Source: Quillaja saponaria | Lineage: Eukaryota > Streptophyta > Magnoliopsida > Fabales > Quillajaceae | Reading direction: 5' to 3' | DNA: 64,000 nucleotides | Assembly (NCBI GenBank): GCA_029379385.1 | Contig: CM055618.1 | Span: 16,035,071-16,099,070, forward strand | In this document: one piece after another, positions 40,943-57,755 of the stretch | How positions within the stretch are numbered: position 1 is the stretch's first letter | How the letters are laid out: each line of letters starts with the position of its first letter | Translations under genes and position numbers: made by a program | Notes under the pieces: model-generated | Told to the model about the DNA's origin: nothing | The model's database searches: none | What the model saw: only the letters and a program-made list of their open reading frames with translations

Positions 40943-41410
40943 ATGTCAACCCTTAAAGAGATTCTCACCCGGCGGCCGGTTGCGGCGACAATCCGACTGA
41001 CGGTTCCGGCCGGTGCGGCTCGCCCAGCACCCCCTGTTGGTCCGGCTCTAGGTCAGTATAGGCTGAATCTAATGGCCTTCTGTAAGGACTTCAATGCACG
41101 TACCCAGAAGTACAAGCCGGACACACCTATGTCTGTGACTATCACGGCCTTCAAAGACAACACCTTTGAGTTCACCGTCAAGTCTCCTTCGGTCACCTGG
41201 TACCTCAAGAAAGCTGCTGGCATTGATTCCGGTAGCAGCCGGCCGGGCCATGTGGTGGCTTCCACTCTCTCGGTAAGGCATATATACGAGATCGCAAAGG
41301 TCAAGCAATCTGACCCTTATTGCCAATACATGTCGCTCGAGTCTATTTCCAAGTCAATCATTGGCACAGCTAATTCTATGGGGATTAAGGTTGTCAAGGA
41401 CTTGGATTGA
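40943..41410 (+). CDS. MRPL11: Mitochondrial ribosomal protein L11 (uL11m)
   Basis: A single exon of 155 codons plus stop encodes a bacterial-type L11. The protein binds the GTPase-associated centre of the large rRNA in the mitochondrial ribosome and helps recruit translation factors. Seen: the N-terminal RLTVPAGAARPAPPVGPALG block with the proline-rich face, FCKDFNARTQKYKPDTPMSV, the linker, and the C-terminal rRNA-binding domain with IIGTANSMGIKV. The start MSTLKEILTRRPVAATIRL agrees with the remembered A. thaliana mitochondrial L11 (At4g35490), not with plastid L11, which has a long transit peptide. No cleavable presequence is obvious; targeting may use the basic N-terminus. Codon use is GC-richer than its neighbours. 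Confidence 0.94.
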   Translation: MSTLKEILTRRPVAATIRLTVPAGAARPAPPVGPALGQYRLNLMAFCKDFNARTQKYKPDTPMSVTITAFKDNTFEFTVKSPSVTWYLKKAAGIDSGSSRPGHVVASTLSVRHIYEIAKVKQSDPYCQYMSLESISKSIIGTANSMGIKVVKDLD

Positions 41411-44400
41411 TGATTGCTTTTTCCTCTTATACTAGGTTTTGTTGCACTTCCTGCCTTTCTCTTTAGGGTTTGGTTTGTTGTTGTTTGGGAATATGATTAG
41501 TGACCCCATTATTTGTATTGTTAGAATGGTAGTGATGTTCTTCACATTTTTGAATAATCTGATTTGACCCAACTATTGTAGAGTTATACAAACATCATTT
41601 GCTATTTGTCTGGTTACCTTTTGAATCTAAACACTTGGTTTGGAACCTACAACAACAACGAGCTTTGCCTTAGATTCATGTTTAAGAACTTTGACAGCCT
41701 ACTTTAACTCTCTTCCTTCATTTGGGAATTGTATTAGTTCATTCTATAAAATTCAATTCATTTGATTTGCAATGGAAATGAAATTTAGCATATGAACTTT
41801 AAAAAAGAAAAAAAAAATCCCTGAATTGGTGGATGTCTTTGTGCTTCAATGCTTGGTTCAATCGATTGTACTGCTACGTATGTATGAAAGAATAATAAAC
41901 TGTTTCATATGTCTATTAGAAACTATAAATATCTCAATCCCCATTACCTAGTGCTATTATATACTTGTTCTTTATGTAGAGAAATTTGGGTTTCATAAGC
42001 TTTGAAGTAGCTCATGTTCTGTAGATCCTCCTCATACGTGGTTAGAATATTGTACTCTTTTTTTTTTTCTTTTTTTGTTTCATGTCCTTTGGGTTGGGTG
42101 GGGAGATGAGAGGGGAAAAGGGGAATTTCCAGACTCCTTGTTGAATTGGTCAGAGACTCATAGCAACATCCCTTTCTTGTTATTTTTTCCTTTTCTGGAA
42201 GTTTATACTAGTCTTTGTTGGAAGCAGGACTACCTTCATTGTTATACTTGATGGATTTTTCTTATTGACTTTAGTTGCAAGTTTTGGATTCATGGGATTG
42301 ATATAGGCAAAGGCAACACACAATAAGGATTCTGATGTTGGCACACCTATTTGTAATTGCTGTTGTCTATTCTTGGTATGCAATTATGTTAAGAGATATG
42401 CCAATGTCTGTCATGGATTTCTGTTCACTTGAACTAGATGATTTGTAAACTTTTATGCTTTGGCCTACTGTATTTCAACACAAGTCCTATTTAACTTGTA
42501 GTTTATCTTCTTTATTGAAGTTTGGAGCTCATTCAATTTTATCTTTGGCTTGCCCCATCATGTTATGGAGCATATTTATATATAACAAAAATGCTAGGTT
42601 GGCATTATTTCTTAGGCTAGTCTGAAATCTGAGTTGCTTGTAAATGCTAGGTAAGCATGAATAAGGATCATTCTTGACAAGTGGAATTTAAATCTCTACT
42701 TGGAAAAAGAAGTTGTCTTCGTAGGATTGTTGACCAAAGATAAAAGAGGAAAGAAAAGAAAGTTCAAAGAACTCAGAAGAAAAATAGATACAAATTCTCA
42801 CTATAGCTTCGTGGATTTGTTAACATATCTGTTAAGTTGTTGTTAAGATAATATATAGAAATATTTTATAATCTATTGTAATAGTTAATATATTTAGGAT
42901 TATATCATTAATAAATTATTATATTTTAATTTGAAAAAAATTTGTGTATTACGTTTTAACAAATATTGTAGAATTAGGAGAATTCATAATTGTTGCTTTT
43001 ATTACAATAATGTATTGTGAAGATTCAACTTTTGCAACAGCTAAAAATGATAGCAATTCCAAAATCCAGAACAAGGGTTTATCCATTTACATGTCTATCA
43101 ATAAATAAAAATACTACATCATGAGAAAGTGAGAATAGAAAGAGAAAATAAAGGTAGGTGAGAAGAAAGATATGAATTCAAAAAATCAGAAGTAGAGGGT
43201 CTAACAATTTTATTATTATTTTTAAACATTTTTTTAATAACAAATAATTACAATTTGGTAAAAAAAAAAAACTATTAGTTCAAATAATAATAATTATTTT
43301 TGTTAAAATTAGAATATTTTGAACAAACAAACAAAGTTACGACAGCAACTAGCTACCTAACGCAAATTTGGAGCATATCTCATAGGATAATTTTAAAAAC
43401 TAAATGTAACTTTTTAAAATTAGAAGAAGAAAATTGACTTTATTAATTTTGAAAAATCTCAATCTATCCTTAATTAACTAATCAACCATCTACTTTCCAT
43501 CCATAAATCCATCCCAACTAAAACTCTATATTTTTTCACTCTCATCTACTTTTCCTTCCCTCCAAAACAATTCCATCAAAACAATATATATGATTTTAAG
43601 ACGTGGAGAGATTAAAAATAATAAACTTTTTTCTATTTTAATGATATCTATTTTGTTATTTCATACATTCACAACAAACAATTTAAGATTTGTTATACTA
43701 AACAATTATTACTTTTTAACATAATGAGTTTTAAGACATGATTTTGACTTGATGTTCCAAAATTACTTATAATTCTCCTTTGGGCGAAAGTTTCATATTC
43801 TGAATCTTGATCTGATTCTGAGTCTGATTCTGATTCTAAAACCAATCAACCATACGAATTTATAATATTGATCTTTTTGAAGAAGAGCATGCAAAAGAAT
43901 ACACATGAATAATATCAAATTCAAGCGTTCGGCTAAGCAGGTTCATGACAATAGTCTTTCACAAGAGATTCGAGGAGAGCAAATGCTAAATTTGTAAATA
44001 ATGATGGGATTGTTGTTTCGAAAGACAATTTCAAGAAATTGTTCCAAAGAACGTGGAGAGAGGAGAATGAAATTTCACTTGTAAAAGGAATGATTTTGTA
44101 GCCTTTGTTTCAGAATCCAACGTTGATAAAATGTGCGAAGAATAAATTTTTGAATTGAAAGCTTATGCTTCTAATTTTTCAGAGATCTTATGTCAATGTG
44201 ATTTTATTTTATTTTAAATACAAAAACTTTCATATTTTTTGAAAACATAATTTAGATTTTTTATTTTTAAAGTAAATGCTAATACCTTATTACAATGTTA
44301 TCTACTTCATTGATCTTGTGAATTCTGTGAAGGCAGGGATATAAATGACTGATTTTTAAAAACATAAAAACAAAATAAAATATTTTAATTATAAAGACAA

Positions 44401-44609
44401 AAATAATTTTTTAAATAAATTATGAGAACAAAAAATATAATTTATCAAAATCATATATATATATTTTTTTGGGTTAAAAAAATCAACTTTTTCAGTAAGA
44501 TATTTTCTACCTTGAGCTTTCTTTACGAGTATCGCCATCAGGCTCGCCATTTCTTTCCAACCTTGCAGTGCTACCCATTACGAATCAAAATTGAAACCAA
44601 GCTTCCAAA
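41411..44609. other. Intergenic DNA of 3.2 kb, no gene seen
   Basis: The first few hundred bases hold the MRPL11 3' UTR. The rest is A/T-rich with a small imperfect CTGATT repeat near 43810. No exon-like frame, RNA gene or transposon end was recognised. Confidence 0.45.
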
Positions 44610-45869
44610 ATGGGGTTTGAAAAGGAAGCAAGTTCTTCTTCATATGTTATGCCACCCTTTCCTAGAGAAGACACCCCTCTTGTCTCTAAATCCCCGAAGC
44701 TCTCCTCCCAATTCAAGACATTTGCCAACTTAGTCAACTCCATAATAGGAGCAGGAGTTCTTGGTCTTCCTTACGCGTTCAAGAAAACCGGATGGGCATT
44801 TGGCTTACTCATGCTCTTTTCAGTGGCAATCCTCTCCTACTACTGTATGATGCTTTTGGTCCACACTCGTCGGAAGCTCGAATCTATTACGGGGTTCGCA
44901 AAAATCAAATCTTTTGGCGATTTAGGATTCGCCATCTGCGGTCCCATAGGCAGGTTCTCTGTCGACACCATGATCGTTCTTTCCCAAGCTGGGTTCTGCG
45001 TCAGCTACCTAATTTTCATCGGCAATACTTTAGCACATCTTTTAACCACAAATGGAATTCTGGGTCTTGCCCCAAAGACCTTGTATATTTGGGTTTGTTT
45101 TCCATTTCAATTGGGGTTGAATTCGATTCCAACACTGACCCATTTGGCTCCATTAAGTTTGTTTGCCGATGTGGTCGATATGGGAGCTATGGGTGTGGTT
45201 ATGGTAGAGGATGTTTCTATTTTTCTTAAGCACAGGCCTGCTTTGGTGGCTTTTGGAGGCTTCTCTGTATTTTTCTATGGTCTGGGTGTTGCTGTCTATG
45301 CCTTTGAAGGAATTGGAACCGTTTTACCTCTGGAATCAGAGGCTAAAAACAAAGAGAAATTTGGTAAAGTCTTGGCCTTGTCCATGACATTCATTTCTCT
45401 GATATTTGGTGGATTTGGAGCTCTGGGGTACTTTGCTTTTGGTGAAGAAACCAAAGACATAATAACGACCAACTTGGGACAAGGATTGATTAGCATTCTG
45501 GTACAGCTGGGTCTCTGTATCAACCTGTTCTTCACTTTTCCATTGATGATGAACCCGGTTATTGAAGTGGTGGAGAGAAGGTTCTGGGACTCTAGGTACT
45601 GCTTGTGGCTGAGGTGGGTGGTGGTATTGGTAGCGAGCTTGGTGGCTCTTTCAGTGCCTAACTTTGCAGATTTCTTGTCTTTGGTTGGAAGCAGTGTCTG
45701 TGTTATTCTAGGCTTTGTATTGCCTGCTATGTTTCACTTAATGGTGTTTAAGGAAGAGCTGAGTTGGAAAGGAATGGGTTTGGATGGAACAATTGTGATT
45801 TTGGGGTTTGTTATTGCAGTTTCAGGAACCTGGTCTTCTCTAGTGGAAATTATTACTCCTAAAGCCTGA
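44610..45869 (+). CDS. AVT3: Vacuolar amino acid transporter, AVT3 type
   Basis: One intronless frame of 419 aa. AVT3 proteins of the amino acid/auxin permease family sit in the vacuolar membrane and export neutral amino acids (such as Ala and Pro) from the vacuole. Seen: a short hydrophilic N-terminus (MGFEKEASSSS), the family signature FANLVNSIIGAGVLGLPYAF in the first helix, HTRRKLES after helix 2, FGDLGFAICG, SQAGFCVSYLIFIGNTLA, and about eleven hydrophobic helices ending ISGTWSS-like near the C-terminus (VSGTWSSLVEI). The lack of introns matches the family. The N-terminus resembles remembered AVT3B/AVT3C; I do not choose between AVT3A, B and C. The start at 44610 is preferred over an upstream frame that lacks family character. 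Confidence 0.95.
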   Translation: MGFEKEASSSSYVMPPFPREDTPLVSKSPKLSSQFKTFANLVNSIIGAGVLGLPYAFKKTGWAFGLLMLFSVAILSYYCMMLLVHTRRKLESITGFAKIKSFGDLGFAICGPIGRFSVDTMIVLSQAGFCVSYLIFIGNTLAHLLTTNGILGLAPKTLYIWVCFPFQLGLNSIPTLTHLAPLSLFADVVDMGAMGVVMVEDVSIFLKHRPALVAFGGFSVFFYGLGVAVYAFEGIGTVLPLESEAKNKEKFGKVLALSMTFISLIFGGFGALGYFAFGEETKDIITTNLGQGLISILVQLGLCINLFFTFPLMMNPVIEVVERRFWDSRYCLWLRWVVVLVASLVALSVPNFADFLSLVGSSVCVILGFVLPAMFHLMVFKEELSWKGMGLDGTIVILGFVIAVSGTWSSLVEIITPKA

Positions 45870-45946
45870 TTAAGCACTTTACTTTTTACTCAGATTGATA
45901 CTGCATCACTGTATTTTGTTTGCTTAACTGTATAAATATGAACTAC

Positions 45947-45952
45947 AATAAA
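45947..45952 (+). terminator. Polyadenylation signal after AVT3
   Basis: A perfect AATAAA lies 78 bases after the AVT3 stop codon in a T-rich context, a suitable distance for a near-upstream element. Confidence 0.5.
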
Positions 45953-50820
<4,868 letters not shown>

Positions 50821-52740
50821 AGAAGGGAATAGAAGTGTTTAATGCAACAGCACTGTTTGAAGCCCCTCCTTCCACTTATAACGATTGTGATCTATTTTTT
50901 GTTTGTTACAGTTTTTTTTTTTTTTTTTTTCAGTAAGAATTTATTTTTTCAATTAACTATAAGATGTAAAATAGTAATGAAATTTATGTGGAAAATGAAT
51001 GTCTTCAGCCAGAAATCTTCTTTTTTAGCTCTTTTTTCTTTTTTGCCTTTTTTTGCTTTCTCTGGGAGTTCCATTTGGCCCTGGCTTACAACGGGGGTAG
51101 TCTGTTTTTGACTTTTGTCTGCCCCCTCTTCATCCCATAAATCTCAACCCCACATCAGAGTTTGAATCTAGATCTCCAAGAGAGAAGTGAAATATTGCAA
51201 TTTTGGATTATTTTTTACAACCCAAAATTTAAAAATTCAACCCTTTTGGTTGAACTTAGAATTGCAGAAGCAGCCAACTCTTTACTTCTAAGAGCAGACA
51301 GCATAATAATATGCTGAATGTTCCTACTATAAACAAACTTTTCTCTGCAAAGGCTTCTTCCTTATAGTAGACTAATTCTGAACTTCGGAATTTAGGGCTT
51401 GCCTACTTTCGGTAGAAAAAAGTTGGAATGTAAGTGCATGCTTTACCTATTATAGTATATGCCAATAGGATCTATCTAATTCTTGAAGGTTAATGTTGAG
51501 TTATCGGTGAGTGATCTCTCAGTTTTTATAAGTGGGTCTTATATAAAGTTCATATTTTTATGACTAACTCTTACTGCAGGGAGAAACATAAAAAAATAAA
51601 AGCCTATTCTCTCATGCTCAAGTGGAAACTAGTATAATAGAAGACTTCTCAAACTTGATTTAGATGGAATCTGAATCAATGAGTAATCCTAGTACTTCAT
51701 AGGTTGGTTTCTTTATTAGAATTCATTGCAGAATCGGTTTTTGCGGCTAGAACTTTAATGTTGTTATGAGTGAAATAGCTAGTGAGAGAGATTTGAAGGT
51801 TGATTAATTTACTATAATGACATGTTGCCCACAAAAGACAGAAGGAAATTATAGAGCATGGACCAACTTGCACTAATGACAGCAATTTTTATATATGTAT
51901 CCGTTTAGGAGACTCTCTGCTCTTCGTTAATTTTCTTCTCTCGTGTTGGCAATTAACAACCCGGGCATGTCCTACTTACAATTGATTTTTAACGTAAATG
52001 AGAATTGAGAAGTGGTCCTTGACATTAATAATCCAGTGACCCCTCAATTAATTCACATTTAGTGAAAATAACATTTCTTCTATCCAATATTGGTATGACT
52101 TTATTTCTCTTTTTCCACTGACACACAAAATATATATATATATATATATTTTGGTGATTGGTTATATTTTAACCATTTTTCTTAATACATATTTGTTTTG
52201 GAGTATTTATTGTCATAACTAATTTTTTAAGGATTATAATTTATTAATTAGCATGGGTTTCTCTTCTCCTAAAACATTGATATTTATTCTATTTGCCTTA
52301 TTTCGACATTTAATATTTGTCTTTTTTATGTCCAATTTTTGTTAGACTTTCTAATTTTTTTTACAGGACTACTTTTCCTAAACTTTTGAACTCCTTTCAT
52401 GTGTACGTATATTTTTGCCTTGCCTCTTAGAAATGTTCTTATTGTTAAACTCTTTAATCAGGTATTTCATCTTTTATTTTATTTTTCTTTCAAAAATCTT
52501 CTTCCTGTAAAACTCTTCAATCAAATATTTCACTTTTTATTATTTATCTTTTTTAATCTGATTTTTATTAGGCTCTTTAATTTTTTTCACAGTTCTACTT
52601 TTTTAAACTCTTCAACTTTTATTAGTATTTATTTTTAATTCATCTTAAAAGTCTAACATATAATAAAAAAACAAGTCTGATATATTTTTTTCAATTATTT
52701 TCTTTTTACTCTGTACAATTTTTCTTTGCATTTTCTAGTA
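50821..52740. other. Intergenic DNA with simple repeats
   Basis: The SRPK 3' UTR with a T18 run comes first. Later there is a (TA)n microsatellite at about 52132-52150 and a T-rich stretch (52440-52640) in which a unit like AAACTCTTTAATCAGGTATT is repeated two to three times with decay. No gene was recognised. Confidence 0.5.
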
Positions 52741-52749
52741 AGTAATCTC

Positions 52750-53147
52750 GGATATGCTAGTGCAACAGGTGTGTTGAGGGATTCGAAAGGAAAATTGGAT
52801 TTTTAGATTTGGAAAAATACTTGGATGACATTGTTATGTTAGGCTGAGTTATGGCCCTTAGGCTAGGCTTACTGGCTGCTTGAAATATGGATTACAAGAA
52901 GATTATGATGGAATCAGATTCTCAACTGGTGATATCACTCTTGTTTAATGGGGATGTGGGTAATAATGCAAATCAACCTCTTATCCAGGACATTAATAGA
53001 ATCCTTGCTCAAGATTGGGAAGTGAAGTTGTTGCATATTTATTGGGTGGCCAATAGTGTGGCAGATAAGCTTGCGAATTTAACATTGGATGGAATGATTG
53101 TGAGTTACAATTGGCACCATCCACATAAGGAATTTAGTTGTTGTTAA
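52750..53147 (+). mobile_element. Remnant of a LINE-type RNase H domain
   Basis: From 52887 a frame reads with the pattern of the RNase H-like domain (RVT_3 family) found at the end of plant non-LTR retrotransposon polyproteins: MMESDSQLVISLL, an aspartate-rich helix region (IQDINRILAQDWEVKLLHIY), and WVANSVADKLANL, where the last Asp is the usual catalytic residue. The upstream part (GVLRDSKGK) continues the same domain but has in-frame stops. It is a broken, truncated fragment; similar domains also occur as host RNase H genes, but the stops argue against function. Confidence 0.75.
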
Positions 53148-53577
53148 TAGGAGATAACTCTGGGGTAGCTTGGAGATGGAGCCTGTTCTTCTTTGTAGTT
53201 TTGGTTTTATTTTCCATGTTATAAAAAATTAAAAACTTTTTTTTTTTTGGTTAAAATAAAAGATTTGGGTGCCCTTTTTTGTTAGAGTAACTAATGTTAT
53301 ATACTATTTGTTTTAATATTAATTTTAAGTTTTTCTTGTTACGATTGTATATTCTAATAATAAAATCAAATTCACCAAAAAAATAATAATAAATTCAAAG
53401 TATATTTAGTGAAAAACATAGAAGGGGAAGGAAATTTAAAATATAATTCTTGAAAAACATAGAAAGAATTCATAAATATTGAACAATATAAGTCAAATAG
53501 AGTAAATAATAGTATTTTAGGAAAAAAGAAACTCATGTCAATTAATAAGTTGTGGCTCTAGAGAAATTGGTTATGGC

Positions 53578-54141
53578 TAGGGCTAGAGCCTGTTCGAGCT
53601 TGGCTCCTATTCGATTAAAAAAAAAAAACTTATATACGAGATCGACTCGAGCTCGAAAAACCTGTTTTAATATAATCAAACTTGAAATACATCCCAAAAA
53701 ATTCAAATCAAAACAAAAATACTGATTTGATAGGTTTAGGCAAAAACCAACAATCCAACAAGAATGCAACATCATAATTCCAACTAAACAAGGCAACAAG
53801 TCAACAATCCAAACCTAAACCAATTTTAAATTACATAGTAAAATAAATAAAAAGTTTAAACTAATTAAATATTTATGGACCAAGCCTTATCTAATTAAAA
53901 AAAATTGGATAAGGTCAAACGAGTAAATCTAACTAAAAAAAATTAGTAAAAAAATATATTAAAATTTTATGAACTAAGCCTTATTGAGCTATTTGCGAGC
54001 TTCTCAATCTCGAGCCTAAAAGCTCTATCCTATAATTGAGCTTCAAAATCCTGTTTGAACTCATCTTGTAAAGTCACACGAGCCAAGCTGATCCCGAGCT
54101 TTATCGAGCCAAGCTCAAGCTCGGTTCGTGAACCAGCCCTA
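53578..54141. mobile_element. Short non-autonomous hAT-like element
   Basis: The left end reads TAGGGCTAGAGCC and the reverse complement of the right end reads TAGGGCTGGTTCACG, typical of plant hAT termini. Subterminal CGAGCTTGGCTCG-like words occur in both orientations. The flanking 8-mers GTTATGGC (53570-53577) and GCTGTGAC (54142-54149) match at 5 of 8, all differences being transitions, which fits an old 8-bp target duplication. No transposase is encoded. Confidence 0.55.
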
Positions 54142-54149
54142 GCTGTGAC

Positions 54150-55666
54150 AACAGAGACTCTCATTTGTTTTCACAAATTAGATGATAACTTGAAAATTCA
54201 AAAATATATTTGAAGATATTTCTCTAATTAGAATAATAATAATTAAAAATATTTCAATTGGTATGTTGATATTGTGTACAAATAATATTATTTGATAAAT
54301 AACAATACGTTATTTCTTGAGAGATTACTGCTTCTATAATTCTCTTTCTTGCATGTAAAATTTAGGACTAATTAAAATTCTGCAACCACTAGTATTTTTT
54401 CCTCTTTTCATAGTTCTTTCATTATGACTCAGTAGTTGCAACAAGACAGGAATCTTCATGATCACCTCTAGTCAAAATGAAACCAAGCCAGAATAATATG
54501 TTGAGGGGAGAGAGCGTAATTTATGTCCTCCTCAATTCTCACAAAAAAGGATCTCCAAGATTTTGCAGAAATTTATTACTACTGCAACACAGCGATTATT
54601 ACCCAATCAATGCCAGTATCAGCTTATCAATACACTAATTAGTTCTAGTAACAGGCTCCAACTTTGAGGAGATACACCAATTGAAAATAAAATGAGAGAG
54701 AACAGTAAATTTAGACATATTAAAAGTAAACCAGTAAATGCCATAATTAAAAGAGATGACTTGGTACAAGTAAAAGTAGCTCCACAAGATAGAAAAATCA
54801 AAAAATACATGTGAAGATATGAGTATCAGTTGAATCCATACAAATAGAAGAAAATAATTTATACAACCAACCCCAACAAGTTTGGTGTTTATGACTTAGT
54901 TGAATTGAGTATAGAATATGCTCTAACTAAACCGATTTAGGAAAGAATTGACTTAGTTGAATTGAGTGCACAATATGCTCTAACTAAACAGATTTAGGAA
55001 GGAATCCAAGATTCATTTATTTTACTGCCACGATGTTTATTTATTTTTGTGCAAACGAGAAACATTCACAACATACTACTAGTTCTATTCAATTAGTTGA
55101 TGATAATGCAGTGACTATCTCAAGCAAACTAGTCACAAAATCACCATCTTTCTTGAACTCTTGTATCATGGAGGTTCTTCTGTTTCTTCCAAATAGGTAT
55201 TTATCTAAGCGCGCAATTAGTCTGGGAAAGAAATCATTCATTAAGACCATCAGAAGTAAAGATCAGAAACTATAAGAATCCAGTGCACACCAGTCCAATA
55301 TAAGAACAAAGAATGAACTAGCTAAAATTACAAATTAAAGACATCAACATACTTCCTTTCTTCTATCATCACCACAAAGAAGAATGAATGTGCAATGTAT
55401 CAACAAAGCTATTCAATTAATTGTATCATCCTATCTCAAATGTAGTTCTGCTCTCAAGTCAAGCAACACGCAACATCTAAACTGGAGAATAGCAAGCAAC
55501 TAAAATCTAAATTTACATTCCGTCAGTGCAAATCTATTACAAAGCCAAAGATGAAGAAGAAATCTAAAAGATTGTTCAAGTAAATGAGCCCCACGGATTC
55601 TACCTTGGTCTCAGTTATTAACTTCTATCAAGGTAGTAACCCTGTCACCACAAAATGGATTGGCAG
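54150..55666. other. AT-rich intergenic DNA
   Basis: No gene was recognised. A direct repeat of about 60 bp occurs near 54895-55005 (GACTTAGTTGAATTGAGT and ATATGCTCTAACTAAAC in both units). The right part probably includes the 3' UTR of the minus-strand gene that follows. Confidence 0.45.
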
Positions 55667-56794
55667 CTATGATTGCACAACTTTATTTTGTTTGATACAG
55701 GTTGGTACCTTGAACTCCTGGCATTTCCACGTTGACGTTGCCTCGATTGGGATCACACTGTGGACTGCTGACTCCATGGGAAACAATGGTAAATTACCAC
55801 CAGAATGATTACTTCTGTCAATTTCAGTCAACTGGGAGCTTCTAGTATTCATCTCTTCCTTTGAGTGCGCTTTATCTTTGAATGTACAAATGCTTAAGGG
55901 CAGCTTTTTTAGCTTCATTCGTCCCCTCTTCTTACCTCCGGGACAAACATCATCCCAAGTTTCGTCAGTTGACTGACTTGACTCTGCTTCTTCATTATCT
56001 ATCTCAATTCGACTAGATTTATCGCATTTGCATGCCTTCCTATCATCTTCACTTGAGTGTACATCTTGGATGGAGCCTTCAGAATCAATCTTGCTCTCCA
56101 CTGCATGCCCATTGCAATGAGATGTGCTCCCCATTACTATACCACTGTTGGAAACCGTAGTTATCTCAAAATTAGGCAAGCTTTTCAGCTTCTTATGTTT
56201 ATGACCTTTTAAGTCAGAATTTGAAGAGTTCTTGGAAATTCTAGGGGAGCTGTTAATAGCTCGATGCAACTTATGGGCTAATTCTTCATCTGTCCTATTT
56301 TTCTCAATCGGTTGGTATTTTTTGTACAAAAGCTGAACTGGGAGATGTTTCTTCAGCTTGTTCTTTTTCAGATATCTTTCCTTGCTGTATACCTCTTCAG
56401 AAAAAGATGCAACCAAATCTAAAGCACTCTTAGCAGCAGCAACTGCTTTTGCCGCTATTGCAGCTTTTTCTTCAGCTGAAGCTCTTGCAGCCTGTGCACC
56501 CTTCACTGCAGCAATAGCTGCTGAGTTTGAGGCCTCTACAATCTGCTCAGGTGAAAGGTTAGCATTATTTAAATGAGAACTTACTAAGTTCTTAAGACAG
56601 GTGTTAAAATTATCCAAAGAGGAGGAGGGAGAGGAAGCATCCACAGAAACCGTAGCACAAGAAGAAGCAACCAGATAGGGATGGGAAACAGCCTGACTAT
56701 CCAAGGTTTGTTTCTTCAATCCAGCAAGTAGACGCTTTCTGGGAGGCAAAAGAACATCAGTATCCAAGTGATTGATGTCACATACGTTCTCCAT
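55667..56794 (-). CDS. Plant nuclear-type protein of unknown function
   Basis: One coding exon gives 375 aa. I recognise no catalytic domain and assign no function. The N-terminus MENVCDINHLDTDVLLPPRK followed by RLLAGLKKQ looks like a conserved plant-specific opening with a basic cluster. Residues about 80-125 are Ala-rich and predicted helical or coiled-coil (SAAIAAVKGAQAARASAEEK). Next comes a basic segment (KKNKLKKHLPVQLLYKKYQP), an acidic/Ser region (SSEDDRKACK, DNEEAESSQSTDETWDD) and a second basic cluster (GKKRGRMKLKKLP). The charge pattern and possible nuclear localisation signals suggest a nuclear protein. The ATG at 56794 is the first in frame. A leader with at least one intron lies upstream to about 57750. 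Confidence 0.8.
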   Translation of the reverse strand: MENVCDINHLDTDVLLPPRKRLLAGLKKQTLDSQAVSHPYLVASSCATVSVDASSPSSSLDNFNTCLKNLVSSHLNNANLSPEQIVEASNSAAIAAVKGAQAARASAEEKAAIAAKAVAAAKSALDLVASFSEEVYSKERYLKKNKLKKHLPVQLLYKKYQPIEKNRTDEELAHKLHRAINSSPRISKNSSNSDLKGHKHKKLKSLPNFEITTVSNSGIVMGSTSHCNGHAVESKIDSEGSIQDVHSSEDDRKACKCDKSSRIEIDNEEAESSQSTDETWDDVCPGGKKRGRMKLKKLPLSICTFKDKAHSKEEMNTRSSQLTEIDRSNHSGGNLPLFPMESAVHSVIPIEATSTWKCQEFKVPTCIKQNKVVQS

Positions 56795-57755
56795 TACTCC
56801 CCTAACAATTTGTGAATTTACTCAGAAATAAGGACATCTACTCAATGGCCAATCCATCTATGATAAACACTACAACAACGACGACGACAACAATCACACA
56901 TCCACTAAGAAACCTACCACCGCATCTCTAACAAAATGAAGATTTTGAAAACCCACCAAAGTTTTCCCAAAATTACTTGAATCTAAGACCAAGTCCTGCA
57001 CTTGCTAATTGGCATATACAGGAGCTCTGTTTGATGGTGAAGAACCCTGGATGAGGAGCAGAAGAAATTGCAATTCTATCCGACATTCGTTTCGACGCTT
57101 TGCTTCCTTAGAAGAAAGGAAAAAAAGTCAACCAAACCTGTCACATATGAATTACCTAAATTGAATTTTCACGTTTTCTTATCTAGGCAAATAAAACAGA
57201 ACAGAATACAATAGAACCTTGATTCTCTACCTTCATCTAATACTCAGTATTCTCAGGAAACAAAACATCATTGATGCAAAATTCAACAACAAAATTCAGA
57301 TATCAAAGACAAAACCAAATGTTTTAAGTTATACAATCATGCACCAAACTCATACATAGCAAAGAAATTTTCCAAAATTTCCAAACTTTTCAATCAATAA
57401 CAATCAATGAATCATAATTATATCAACCCACAATGCAAAAAGCCGATTCAGCATAATTACACAAATTTCATAACAATTCAATCATCATATTAAATAATTT
57501 GGTATGCTAACAATGATCAAAACGAGTAAGAGTTGGACCATTTACAAAGTTAGGAGGTTCATAAATCATAAATACCTGATCTTCTTTAGTTTTTTTTTTT
57601 TTTTTTTGTCTGAAACAGAGATATAAACGTCAACTTAGAATTAGGGTTTTCAGAGAGAAGAAGAGGATTGTGGCGGGGAAGAAAATCAGAAAATTAGAAG
57701 AATTTCGATTGGTTCTGGTTCTAGTTCTGGAACGCCCAAAGATGCAAATCTCATA
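56795..57755 (-). other. Leader region of the unknown-function gene, with introns and a uORF
   Basis: On the minus strand a first leader exon probably runs from about 57750 to 57577 and ends GATCAG before gtattt. An acceptor-like tttcttctaag near 57108 starts a second segment holding a 37-codon frame from ATG 57086 to the stop at 56973. A telo-box lies in the first leader exon. Splice choices here are tentative. Confidence 0.4.
57641..57649 (-). promoter_or_regulatory. Telo-box in the leader of the unknown-function gene
   Basis: TTAGGGTTT on the plus strand is AAACCCTAA on the sense strand, an exact telo-box, placed just after the inferred transcription start. Confidence 0.5.

Noticed and set aside
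44422..44609. Upstream frame as an N-terminal extension of AVT3
   Set aside because: It is in a different frame from the AVT3 start and lacks family character.
52132..52150. (TA)n tract as a matrix attachment or origin signal
   Set aside because: It is a plain microsatellite of about nine units with no other supporting motif.
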